Shown here piece by piece: positions 8,272 to 16,395 of a stretch of DNA of 64,000 nt. The number at the start of each line of letters is the position of its first letter. Positions within the stretch are counted from its first letter, which is position 1. Both the position numbers and the translations under genes were made by a program. Origin of the DNA: JAMXLO01 sp037201625 (GTDB lineage Bacteria > Pseudomonadota > Alphaproteobacteria > Acetobacterales > Acetobacteraceae). The notes under the pieces were generated by a model, which was not told the DNA's origin, did no database searches, and saw nothing but the letters and a program-made list of their open reading frames with translations. The stretch is taken from the NCBI GenBank assembly GCA_037201625.1, contig JBBCGR010000003.1, positions 372,001 through 436,000 of the forward strand, in the 5' to 3' direction.

Positions 8272-9267
8272 ATGGAGTATCGGACCTTGGGGCGGAGCGG
8301 ACTGCGCGTCTCGCCATTGTGTCTCGGCAGCATGATGTTCGGCGGCCCCACCGATGAGCCGACCGCCGCCCGGATCGTGGCGCGGGCGCGCGAACAGGGT
8401 GTGAACTTCATCGATACCGCCGATGGCTATACCGGCGGCCGGTCGGAGGAGATCGTCGGCCGGGCGATCCGCGACCATCGCGCCTGGTGGGTGCTCGCCA
8501 CCAAATGCGCCAACCCGACGGGGCAGGGGCCGAACGCGCGCGGCGTGTCCCGCCGCCACGTGTTCGACGCGGTGGAGGCCAGCCTCCGCCGGCTGGGCGT
8601 GGACGTCATCGACATCCTCTATCTCCACAAGGAGGACCATGCGACGCCGCTCGGCGAGACCGTGCGCGCGCTGGCCGACCTGATTCGCGCCGGCAAGATC
8701 CGCTATTTCGGCGTCTCCAACTACCGGGCGTGGCGGGTGGCCGAGATCTGCCGGCTGTGCGACGCGGCGGGGATCGACCGGCCCGTGGCGAGCCAGCCGC
8801 TCTACAACATGCTGAACCGCGAGGTGGAGGTGGAGCACCTGCCGGCCTGCGGCCATTTCGGCCTGGGCGTGGTGCCGTACAGCCCGCTGGCGCGCGGCGT
8901 GCTGACCGGGAAATACCAGCCCAACGTCCAGCCGCCGGCCGAGAGCCGCGCCGGACGCCGCGACCGGCGGATGATGGAATCCGAGTGGCGGCCGGAGAGC
9001 CTGGCGATCGCGCAGGAGATCGCGGAGCACGCGCGCGAGCGGGGCATCGCGCCCGGGCACTTCGCCATGGCCTGGGTGCTGCACAACCGCTTCGTCACCG
9101 CCGCGGTCGCCGGCCCGCGCACCGAGGAGCAGTGGGAGGATTATGCCGGTGCCTTGGAATGCCGGCTGACGGCGGAGGATGAGGCGCTGGTGGACCGGCT
9201 GGTCTCGCCCGGGCATCCCTCGACGCCGGGCTACAACGACCCGCAATACCCGATCGAGGGCCGCTGA
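8272..9267 (+). CDS. Aldo/keto reductase
   Basis: The 331-residue TIM-barrel oxidoreductase has the catalytic tetrad visible as D48, Y53 (FIDTADGYTGG), K78 (VLATKCA) and H119 (YLHKED). The NADPH-binding loop is in the C-terminal third (YSPLARGVLTGKY). The sequence pattern is that of the Tas/YajO-like AKR branch. AGGGGGAC upstream supports the ATG at 8272 over upstream in-frame codons. It reduces an aldehyde or ketone with NADPH; the substrate is not predictable. It is divergent from the chromate transporter pair and next to the hopanoid genes, with no evident link to either. Confidence 0.85.
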   Translation: MEYRTLGRSGLRVSPLCLGSMMFGGPTDEPTAARIVARAREQGVNFIDTADGYTGGRSEEIVGRAIRDHRAWWVLATKCANPTGQGPNARGVSRRHVFDAVEASLRRLGVDVIDILYLHKEDHATPLGETVRALADLIRAGKIRYFGVSNYRAWRVAEICRLCDAAGIDRPVASQPLYNMLNREVEVEHLPACGHFGLGVVPYSPLARGVLTGKYQPNVQPPAESRAGRRDRRMMESEWRPESLAIAQEIAEHARERGIAPGHFAMAWVLHNRFVTAAVAGPRTEEQWEDYAGALECRLTAEDEALVDRLVSPGHPSTPGYNDPQYPIEGR

Positions 9268-9335
9268 GCGGGCGCGTTATGGCAGGTGCGCTGCGGAGGG
9301 AGGCAGCGAACCCACTGTAGCTCCCTGCGTGGCCG

Positions 9336-9381
9336 CGTGATCCACGCTCGACGGGATGCCACTCGAAGCGACCACGCGCTA
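9336..9381. repeat. 46-bp intergenic repeat, copy A (3' of hpnL)
   Basis: This 46-base stretch matches 10490-10535 at 37 of 46 positions without gaps. Both copies read CGTGAT-CACGCT-GACG then CACT-GA-GCGA-CACG and end in CTA. This copy ends on the hpnL stop codon. The pair frames hpnL as direct repeats. Confidence 0.6.
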
Positions 9382-10365
9382 CCGCCGCGCCGTCAGCCGC
9401 TCCATGGCGCGCAGGCGCCGCATCTCGAAAAGCTGCCACACCAGCAGGATCGGCAGCCCGACCACGAGGTCGCGCGCCCGGCGCACCAGCGACACGCCGA
9501 GCGACAGTTCCGGCGGCACGCCGAAGATCGCACCGAGGCCCGCGTAGCCGGCCTCCTGAACGCCGGCGTTGAGCGGCACCAGGAAGGCCAGCGCCGCCAT
9601 CATGCTCAGCAATGCCTCGATCGCCAGGGCATCGTCGAAATCGATGGGCACGCCCAGCGCCCCATAGATGATCCAGCCGGCGACGCCGGTGCCGATCCAG
9701 CCGATCAGGTGCACGCAGAACCCGATCGCGAGCCGTGCGGTGTGACCGTAGATCAGTGAAAGCTCGGTCTGCAGCACCTCCAGCCGGTCCTGCGCGTCCT
9801 CGAACCAGCGGCCGGCGATGCGCTTGCCGATCCGGGCGAACAGCGGGGCGGCGCCGCGCTGCAGCCAGATCAGTGTCGCGCCCAGCACTACCGCCAGCCC
9901 GAGGCCGATCTCCAGCGGCACCGCCAGTGCCGAGTCGGGCGCGCGCGCCAGCAGGATGCCGAGACCGATCGCGGTGAAGGCAAGCTGGGCGAGGAATTCC
10001 GCCGTGACGTCGACGACGGTGGACGCCGTGGCCAGCGACCAGGACACGCCGTGCAGGGTCACCGCGCGCGCGCCGAACACGAAGCCGCCGACCTGGGAGA
10101 ATGGCAGGCAGTTGATCGAGGCGTCGCGCACCATGCGGCCCCAGACGAAGACCCACGGGCGGCGGGACTCGCGCGGCGGGGTGATGGCGTCCCATGCCAG
10201 GCCGAGCAGGGTGAACAGCACCAGTTGCCAGCCGAGGATCATGGCAAAGTCGCTCCAGCCGACCCGGCTGATGCCCGCGAGCACACGATCGTGGCCGAAC
10301 CAGCCGATCAGGACGGTGCCAAGGACTAATCCGGCCAGTGCCAGCAGGATCGGCAGCTTCTTCAC
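9379..10365 (-). CDS. hpnL: Hopanoid-associated membrane protein HpnL
   Basis: The 328-residue polytopic protein of the lysylphosphatidylglycerol-synthase transmembrane (UPF0104) superfamily has about seven to eight hydrophobic helices. Features include MVRDASINCLPFSQVGGFVF near residue 80 and the C-terminal VPLNAGVQEAGYAGLG motif. Placed directly beside hpnA, this is HpnL, a family found with hopanoid clusters and proposed to affect hopanoid transport or localisation. The biochemical activity is not established by sequence. It reads away from hpnA, so the two share a 200-base divergent promoter region. Degenerate repeats lie on both sides of the gene. Confidence 0.85.
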   Translation of the reverse strand: MKKLPILLALAGLVLGTVLIGWFGHDRVLAGISRVGWSDFAMILGWQLVLFTLLGLAWDAITPPRESRRPWVFVWGRMVRDASINCLPFSQVGGFVFGARAVTLHGVSWSLATASTVVDVTAEFLAQLAFTAIGLGILLARAPDSALAVPLEIGLGLAVVLGATLIWLQRGAAPLFARIGKRIAGRWFEDAQDRLEVLQTELSLIYGHTARLAIGFCVHLIGWIGTGVAGWIIYGALGVPIDFDDALAIEALLSMMAALAFLVPLNAGVQEAGYAGLGAIFGVPPELSLGVSLVRRARDLVVGLPILLVWQLFEMRRLRAMERLTARR

Positions 10366-10430
10366 AGTACAGGCCCTTCCGGCTGAAGCAGAGGCGGCGG
10401 GCGCCTCTACACCGATTCCACTGCGGCGGG

Positions 10431-10474
10431 CTAGAGCATGCCCGCTGCTGGGACTGGCGTCGAACAGGCTCTAG
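10431..10474. repeat. Inverted repeat with 7-bp arms upstream of hpnA
   Basis: CTAGAGC at 10431-10437 is matched by GCTCTAG at 10468-10474, with 30 bases between. It lies in the divergent hpnL/hpnA region just before repeat copy B. It may be part of the same dispersed element or a regulator site; the sequence cannot decide which. Confidence 0.4.
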
Positions 10475-10489
10475 TTCTTTGTTTTGCCC

Positions 10490-10535
10490 CGTGATTCACG
10501 CTGGACGTGATTTCACTGGAGGCGATCACGCTCTA
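10490..10535. repeat. 46-bp intergenic repeat, copy B (5' of hpnA)
   Basis: This is the second copy of the repeat seen at 9336-9381, in the same orientation and of identical length. It covers the first codons of the longest possible hpnA reading frame (from 10507), which argues that those codons are not translated. Confidence 0.6.
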
Positions 10536-10566
10536 TATCTGCGCCCGCGCGCAGGAGGGGCAGGCG

Positions 10567-11571
10567 GTGGCTCAGGATGGTCCGACACTGCTGACTGGTG
10601 CGACCGGCTTCGTCGGCTCCGCCGTGGCGCGGGTCCTGGAGGCGCGCGGCCACCGGCTGCGCCTGCTGGTGCGCCCCACCAGCGATCGGCGGAACCTGGC
10701 GGATGTCGAGGCGGAACTGGTGCTTGGGGACCTGACCGACGCCGGGTCGCTGGAGCGTGCGGCGGCGGGTTGCCGCTATGTGTTCCACGTCGCGGCCGAC
10801 TACCGGTTCTGGGTGCCCGATCCCGAGGCGATGCTGCGTGCCAACGTGTCGGGCAGCGTCGCCATGATGCGCGCCGCGCAGGCCGCCGGGGTGGAGCGGA
10901 TCGTCTATTGCAGTTCCGTGGCGGCACTGGCCGTGCCGCACGACACGACACCGTCCGACGAGACGACGCCGATCGATGAGGCCGACTTCATCGGGACCTA
11001 CAAGCGCTCGAAATTCCTGGCCGAGCGGGCGGTGCTGGACCTGGTGCGCCAGGAGGGGGTGCCGGCGGTAGTGGTGAATCCGGCCGCGCCGGTCGGGCCG
11101 CGCGACATCAAGCCGACGCCAACCGGAAAGATGATACGCGATGCGGCGGCGGGCCGGGTCCCCGCCTATATCGATACCGGCCTCAACGTCGTGCACGTGG
11201 ACGATGTGGCGGAGGGCCACGTGCTGGCGCTCGAGAAGGGGCGCATCGGCGAGCGCTACGTGCTGGGCGGGGAGAACATGCTGCTGAAGGACGTCCTGGC
11301 GCTGGTCGCCGATGTCGCCGGCCGCCGCGCGCCGCGGATCGAGGTGCCCGCGGCGCTGGTCTGGCCGGCCGCACTTTTCATGGAGGGGCTGGCGCGGCTC
11401 ACCGGCATCCCGCCGATGATGACGCGGGACCACATCAAGATGGCCCGCCACAAGATGTTCTATTCATCGGCCAAGGCGATGCGGGAACTGGGCTACGCGC
11501 CACGGCCGGTGCGGCTGGCGGTGGAGGACGCGGTGGCCTGGTTCCGTGCCAACGGCATGCTGCGGTCATGA
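10567..11571 (+). CDS. hpnA: Hopanoid-associated sugar epimerase HpnA
   Basis: The 334-residue NAD-dependent epimerase/dehydratase (extended SDR) has the Rossmann glycine motif TGATGFVGSAVA near the N terminus, the CSSVAAL catalytic Ser region and the active YKRSK pair. The wording of the C-terminal part matches the HpnA family that heads hopanoid operons and is linked to side-chain sugar or ribosyl modification. The GTG at 10567 is preferred: GAGGGG lies 6 bases upstream, the product begins as other family members do, and the upstream codons fall in a dispersed repeat. It overlaps hpnB by four bases (ATGA). The exact substrate remains uncertain. Confidence 0.88.
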   Translation: MAQDGPTLLTGATGFVGSAVARVLEARGHRLRLLVRPTSDRRNLADVEAELVLGDLTDAGSLERAAAGCRYVFHVAADYRFWVPDPEAMLRANVSGSVAMMRAAQAAGVERIVYCSSVAALAVPHDTTPSDETTPIDEADFIGTYKRSKFLAERAVLDLVRQEGVPAVVVNPAAPVGPRDIKPTPTGKMIRDAAAGRVPAYIDTGLNVVHVDDVAEGHVLALEKGRIGERYVLGGENMLLKDVLALVADVAGRRAPRIEVPAALVWPAALFMEGLARLTGIPPMMTRDHIKMARHKMFYSSAKAMRELGYAPRPVRLAVEDAVAWFRANGMLRS

Positions 11572-12683
11572 TCGCGCTGGCGGCGCTGTCGCTGCTGGTC
11601 TGGCTGTTCCTGCTGCTGGCGCATGGCCGGTTCTGGCAATCCGGCCCGGAACTGGCGCCGTCGCGCCTGACGGCCGCCCCGCCGGTCACCGTCGTGGTGC
11701 CGGCGCGCGACGAGGCCCCGCTGATCGGCGGAACGCTCCGCTCGCTGCTGGCCCAGGACTACCCGGGCAACCTGCGGGTCATCATGGTGGATGACGCCAG
11801 CAGTGATGGCACCGGGGCGATCGCGCGCGCGCTGGATGACCGCCGGCTGATGGTGCTGGCTGGCGAGCCGCGCCCCGCAGGCTGGAGCGGCAAGCTCTGG
11901 GCGGTGGCGCAGGGCGTCGCCGAGGCCGGCCCCGCCGACTTCATCCTGCTGACCGACGCCGATATCGTCCATGATCCGCGCCACGTCGCCACGCTGGTGG
12001 CGGAGGCCGAGCGCGGCGATCTGGACATGGTGTCCGAGATGGTGGCCCTGGCGTGCGAGTCGCCGGCCGAGCGCGCACTGGTGCCGGCCTTCGTGTTCTT
12101 CTTCCAGTTGCTCTATCCGTTCGCCCGGGTGAACGACCCGCTGTCGGCCACCGCCGCCGCGGCCGGTGGCACGATCTTGATCCGCCGCCGTGCCTTGCAG
12201 CGGATCGGTGGCATTGCCGCGGTGCGCGGCGCCCTGATCGACGACGTGGCGTTGGCGGAGGCGGTCAAGCGCGGCGGCCGCATCTGGCTCGGCCATTCCG
12301 GGCTGGCCCGCTCGGTGCGCGCCTATCCGACCGCCGGCGACATCTGGCGGATGGTGGCCCGCACCGCCTATGTGCAGTTGCGCTTCTCGCCGCTGCTGCT
12401 GTTGGGGACCGTCTTCGCCATGACGCTGACGTTTCTGGTGCCGCCATTCGCCGCACTGGCCACCCATGGGCCTGCGCGCTGGCTGGGCTGGCTCGCCTGG
12501 GGTGCGATGGCGGCGGCCTATCAGCCGACCTTGCACCGCTACGGCCGCTCGGTCCTGTGGGCGCCGCTCCTGCCCCTGGTGGCGGCATTCTACATGGCCG
12601 CCACCCTGGGCTCCGCCGTCAACCACTATCTCGGCCGCGGCGTCGCCTGGAAGGGACGTGCCTACCAGGGAGCCGGCCCATGA
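11568..12683 (+). CDS. hpnB: Hopanoid-associated glycosyltransferase HpnB
   Basis: The 371-residue GT2 enzyme has an N-terminal hydrophobic anchor, the nucleotide-sugar site VDDASSDGTG, the metal motif LTDADIVHDP and the acceptor-site region GALIDDVALAEAVKRGG. At least three C-terminal hydrophobic helices follow. This is the HpnB architecture, a membrane glycosyltransferase of hopanoid clusters. It is coupled to both neighbours by ATGA overlaps with hpnA and hpnC, so hpnABCD is a single operon. A role in adding a sugar to the hopanoid side chain is inferred from family and context. Confidence 0.88.
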   Translation: MIALAALSLLVWLFLLLAHGRFWQSGPELAPSRLTAAPPVTVVVPARDEAPLIGGTLRSLLAQDYPGNLRVIMVDDASSDGTGAIARALDDRRLMVLAGEPRPAGWSGKLWAVAQGVAEAGPADFILLTDADIVHDPRHVATLVAEAERGDLDMVSEMVALACESPAERALVPAFVFFFQLLYPFARVNDPLSATAAAAGGTILIRRRALQRIGGIAAVRGALIDDVALAEAVKRGGRIWLGHSGLARSVRAYPTAGDIWRMVARTAYVQLRFSPLLLLGTVFAMTLTFLVPPFAALATHGPARWLGWLAWGAMAAAYQPTLHRYGRSVLWAPLLPLVAAFYMAATLGSAVNHYLGRGVAWKGRAYQGAGP

Positions 12684-13492
12684 GTGGCGCCGCCACGGTC
12701 GAGGCGTGGTCGGGCAAGGACCGCGGCGATGAGAACTTCCCGGTCGGCTCGCTGCTGATCCGCCGCGACCTGCGCGCGCACGTGCACGCCTTCTATACCT
12801 TCGCGCGCAACGCCGACGACATCGCCGATTCGGCGGTGCTGGCGGCGGACGAGAAGATCGCACGGCTCGACGCGATGGAGGCGGTGCTGCTGGGCCGGAG
12901 CGACGATGGCTCGCCTAGCGCGCTGCGGCTGCGCGCCAGCCTGGCGGAGACCGGCGTCTCGCCCGTCCACGCGCTCGACCTGCTCGTGGCATTCCGCCGC
13001 GATGCCACCAAGCTGCGCTATGCGGATTGGGATGAGCTGTACGACTATTGCCGCTATTCGGCGATGCCGGTGGGGCGCCATGTGCTGGACCTCCACGGCG
13101 AGGATCGCGCGACCTACATCCCCTCCGACGCCCTGTGTGTTTCGTTACAGGTGCTGAACCATATGCAGGATTGCGTGAAAGACCTGGCCGACCTCGATCG
13201 CTGCTACATGCCCGGCATTGCCCTCGCGGCCCTGCGCGAGCCGGCCGCCTCGCCGGCGTTGCGCACGGTGTTCGACACCCTGCTCGACCGCGTCGATGCC
13301 CTGAACCGCGCGGCCGCCGACCTGCCGCGCCTGACGCGCAGCCGGCGGCTGCGGCTGGAGACGGCGGTGATCGTCGGACTGGCGCGGCGGCTGACGCGAC
13401 GGCTGCGGCATGGCGATCCGGTGGCGCGGCGCATACGGCTGACCAAGGGTGACGCGGCGGCGAGTCTTCTGGGAGCTACGCGGTGGCTGTGA
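12680..13492 (+). CDS. hpnC: Hydroxysqualene synthase HpnC
   Basis: The 270-residue protein belongs to the squalene/phytoene synthase family. The first aspartate-rich motif is ADDIAD at 45-50. The second region reads LQVLNHMQDCVKDLADLDR at about 156-174, which is the HpnC form rather than the HpnD form. HpnC converts presqualene diphosphate from HpnD into hydroxysqualene, the precursor that HpnE reduces. Its ATG overlaps the hpnB stop by four bases, and its 3' end overlaps the hpnD start by ten. Confidence 0.9.
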   Translation: MSGAATVEAWSGKDRGDENFPVGSLLIRRDLRAHVHAFYTFARNADDIADSAVLAADEKIARLDAMEAVLLGRSDDGSPSALRLRASLAETGVSPVHALDLLVAFRRDATKLRYADWDELYDYCRYSAMPVGRHVLDLHGEDRATYIPSDALCVSLQVLNHMQDCVKDLADLDRCYMPGIALAALREPAASPALRTVFDTLLDRVDALNRAAADLPRLTRSRRLRLETAVIVGLARRLTRRLRHGDPVARRIRLTKGDAAASLLGATRWL

Positions 13493-14346
13493 GCGCCCCC
13501 CCGCTCGGCGCGAGCCAGCCCGACCTCGACGCGATCGAGGCGATCGTGCGCGCCGCCGGCACGTCGTTCTATCGCGGCATGCGCGTGCTGCCGCCGGACC
13601 GGCGCCACGCCATGTACGCGATCTACGCGTTCTGCCGCATGGTCGACGACATCGCCGATGAGGAGGCGGCGTTCGCCGGCAAGCTGCCGCAACTGGACGC
13701 CTGGCGCGAACGGGTGGCCGGGCTGTACCGCGGCCAGTCGGACGGCCCGGTCACCCGCGTGCTGGTGGCGGCGGTCGAGCGCTTCGCCCTGCGCCAGGAG
13801 GATTTCATCGCGGTTATCGACGGCATGCAGATGGACGCCGAGACCACGATCGTGGCGCCGGACCTGGCGACGCTGGATCTGTACTGCGACCGGGTGGCGG
13901 CGGCGGTGGGCCGGCTTTCGGTGCGCACCTTCGGCGATTCCTCGCCGGCGGCCGACCGGGTGGCCTATTCGCTGGGCCGCGCGCTGCAACTGACCAACAT
14001 CCTGCGCGACCTGCAGGAGGATGCCGATCGCAGCCGGCTTTACCTGCCGCGGGAATGGCTGGACGAGGCGGGGGTGCCGCACGACCCGGTGGCGGCGCTG
14101 CAATCGCCGGGGATGCGGCAGGTCTGCGACCGGGTCGCCGCCCTGGCCCACAAGCATTTCCGCGACGCCGCCGATGCCATGCGGCAGTGCGACGCCCGGG
14201 CCATGAAGCCGGCCCGGCTGATGGGCGCCACCTATGCGGCGATCCTGTCGCGCCTGGAGCAGCGCGGCTGGTCGCCGCCGTATGAGCGGGTCAGCCTGCC
14301 AACGTGGCAGAAGCTGTGGCTCGCGCTGCGCTACGGGCTGGGCTGA
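13483..14346 (+). CDS. hpnD: Presqualene diphosphate synthase HpnD
   Basis: The 287-residue trans-isoprenyl diphosphate synthase has VDDIADE at 54-60 and NILRDLQEDADRSR at 172-185, the two Mg-binding motifs of head-to-head condensing enzymes, plus YLPREWL. It condenses two farnesyl diphosphates to presqualene diphosphate, the first step of the HpnCDE route to squalene. The start is GTG at 13483, inside the end of hpnC. Unusually, its last 56 bases also encode, on the other strand, the C terminus of the convergent Hint-domain gene. Confidence 0.9.
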   Translation: MAVSAPPLGASQPDLDAIEAIVRAAGTSFYRGMRVLPPDRRHAMYAIYAFCRMVDDIADEEAAFAGKLPQLDAWRERVAGLYRGQSDGPVTRVLVAAVERFALRQEDFIAVIDGMQMDAETTIVAPDLATLDLYCDRVAAAVGRLSVRTFGDSSPAADRVAYSLGRALQLTNILRDLQEDADRSRLYLPREWLDEAGVPHDPVAALQSPGMRQVCDRVAALAHKHFRDAADAMRQCDARAMKPARLMGATYAAILSRLEQRGWSPPYERVSLPTWQKLWLALRYGLG

Positions 14347-16132
14347 GCCACGCGTCGGTCTGTTGCTTCACCCCCGCGACCCAGCGCCGTGCGGCCTGGA
14401 GTGCGGGTCCGGTGACGACCAAGGGGGCGCAGCCAGCGGCCTCCCAGGCGCGGGAGGCGAAGTCCGGATACAGCGCCACGGCGCCCTCGCCGTTGGCGAA
14501 GTTCGAGCGGTCGCCCACGTCGAGGTAGGATTCCGCCGCCAGCCCCTCGGCCAGCAGCACCGCATGCCGCGGCAGTTCCACGTGGTAGTACGTCACCTCG
14601 TCCTTCGCCACCTGCGCGATGCTGCCGCCATTGATCAGGCACTTCACCGGGATCAGCACGTCGCCGATATACACCGCGTGGTCGGGCGACAGCCAGAGGT
14701 CCCGGCACGGCCGCCCAGGCCCGAACGCCCCCGCCGCCACCCGCACCGGCCACACCTTGTGCGGCTCCGGATGGCGCGTGCAGTCCACCGTGCGGTGGCC
14801 CAGCCACACCACGGGCTCCGACTGCTGGCCGCCCAGCACCACCTGCACCCGCTCGCCGACCCGCAGGTCCTCGACCGCGACCTCGCCGCGCTCGGTGGCG
14901 ATGCGCGTGCCGGCCAGGAAGCAGGGCGCGGTGCCGATGCCGCCGGCGCCGTCGGGGACCAGGTTCTTGCCGTTGACGAACTCGCCGAACTGCAGGGCGC
15001 CGATGGTCGCGCTGCCGCCGTCGAACAGCGTCAGCAGATGGGTCTCGCTGTCGAAGCTGACCGAGGCGATCGAGGTGCCCTGGACGATGATGTCGTCGCC
15101 GGTGATGAAGTTCTCGATGGTGGCGTTGAAGCCGGCGAGGGTGCCGATCGACAGCACGCCGGTCTTGTCGGAGAAGAACACCGACTGGGTGGGGTCGACG
15201 GTGCCGGCGTTGACCACCAGCGTGCCCTTGTTCTTGATCGACAGCACGCCGGTCTCATCGGCGCCGTTGGAGGTGATCATCGGCGTGATGAGGGTGAAGG
15301 CGCCGTTGGCGACCGAGACGGTGCCGGAGTTGAACACGCCGACGGTGTATTCGGTTGTGGTGGTCTTCAGCACGCTGAACTGGCCGCCCGACTGCACCGT
15401 GAGGCGCTCCGGGTCGATCACGCCGCCGAACGAGTTCAGCACCCCCTGCGCGCCGATGTTCAGGTTCTTGCCGATCGTCAGTTCCGTGTCCGCACCAAGC
15501 GTCAGGACGCCGGCACCCGTCATGCCCACGTTGAGGTCGCCGGCGATGATCAGATGGCTGCCGGCGTCCTGGATATCGACGTTGCCCGAGCCGCTCGCAT
15601 CCGATCCGAAATCTGCGCTTGCCGCGCTGACGGTAGCACCGTTCAGGATTGCCAGTTCGCCGATTCCGGCGCCGCCGACCTCCAGCGCACCGGTCAGGGT
15701 CAAGGCGCTGCCGGCGCCGACCACCGAGATGCCGCCCACGCCACCCGCAAGCTTGCCGGTCTCCAGGCTGTCCGCCGTCACGGTGCCGCCCGCGCTGATC
15801 GAGAGCGAACCGGGAGCCGCGCTTCCCACCTCGAGCGCGCCTGCGATCTGCCAGGTGGACCCTGCGCCGATCACCTGGGCATTCGCGCCGTCGCTGCCCG
15901 TGATGTCGGCGATGGAGGCCGGCCCGCCGGTCGTCTGGACATGTCCGGCGCTCAGGATGAGCAATTCGCCGAAGCCACCGTCGCCGACCACGAATGATCC
16001 CGTATTGACAACAGTGGATCCGACGCCGGTGACAGTCAGTACGCCCTGATCGCTCGCGTCTGAGATCGTGAGATCCGTGACGGTCAACGTGTTGCCCGCA
16101 GAAACGGTGACTGATGTGATGATCTTGCTCAT
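14291..16132 (-). CDS. Beta-solenoid protein with C-terminal Hint domain
   Basis: The 613-residue protein has two parts. Residues 1 to about 375 are Gly/Ser/Thr/Val-rich repeats such as VVGAGSALTLTGALEVGG and GVLTLGADTELTIGKNLNIG, typical of a right-handed beta-helix like autotransporter passengers. From about 390, PCFLAGTRIATERGEVAVEDL starts a Hint (hedgehog/intein, Hint_2-type) domain that also shows LSPDHAVYIGDVLIPVKCLING. Hint domains self-cleave at the N-side Cys, here the Cys of PCFL. No beta-barrel and no Sec signal peptide are seen, so export by a C-terminal signal or a type I route is possible. The ATG at 16132 is preferred to an upstream TTG. It separates hpnD from hpnE and overlaps hpnD by 56 bases. 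Adhesin or surface-layer roles are only inference. Confidence 0.75.
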   Translation of the reverse strand: MSKIITSVTVSAGNTLTVTDLTISDASDQGVLTVTGVGSTVVNTGSFVVGDGGFGELLILSAGHVQTTGGPASIADITGSDGANAQVIGAGSTWQIAGALEVGSAAPGSLSISAGGTVTADSLETGKLAGGVGGISVVGAGSALTLTGALEVGGAGIGELAILNGATVSAASADFGSDASGSGNVDIQDAGSHLIIAGDLNVGMTGAGVLTLGADTELTIGKNLNIGAQGVLNSFGGVIDPERLTVQSGGQFSVLKTTTTEYTVGVFNSGTVSVANGAFTLITPMITSNGADETGVLSIKNKGTLVVNAGTVDPTQSVFFSDKTGVLSIGTLAGFNATIENFITGDDIIVQGTSIASVSFDSETHLLTLFDGGSATIGALQFGEFVNGKNLVPDGAGGIGTAPCFLAGTRIATERGEVAVEDLRVGERVQVVLGGQQSEPVVWLGHRTVDCTRHPEPHKVWPVRVAAGAFGPGRPCRDLWLSPDHAVYIGDVLIPVKCLINGGSIAQVAKDEVTYYHVELPRHAVLLAEGLAAESYLDVGDRSNFANGEGAVALYPDFASRAWEAAGCAPLVVTGPALQAARRWVAGVKQQTDAWLSPARSAARATASATLAG

Positions 16133-16395
16133 ACCGCGACGTTTCCCCGTAAATTCTCTAAACGTGGCTACTATCAATGGTCGGCGCGCAATCTATGCGA
16201 GGTGGTCCGGTGACACAACGAAACTCTAGGAACACGTCGCAATGATTGAAAAACGTGCGCGTGTGGAGACGGGATACCGCAACCACCGGTCGTGATTTGA
16301 CTTCCCGGCCGCAACAGCCGCTAGATCGATCCATCATGCCGCCATTCCCTGGTCCAACCGATTCGCCCGCGGCATGCGGGCCGGCGCACCCTTGA

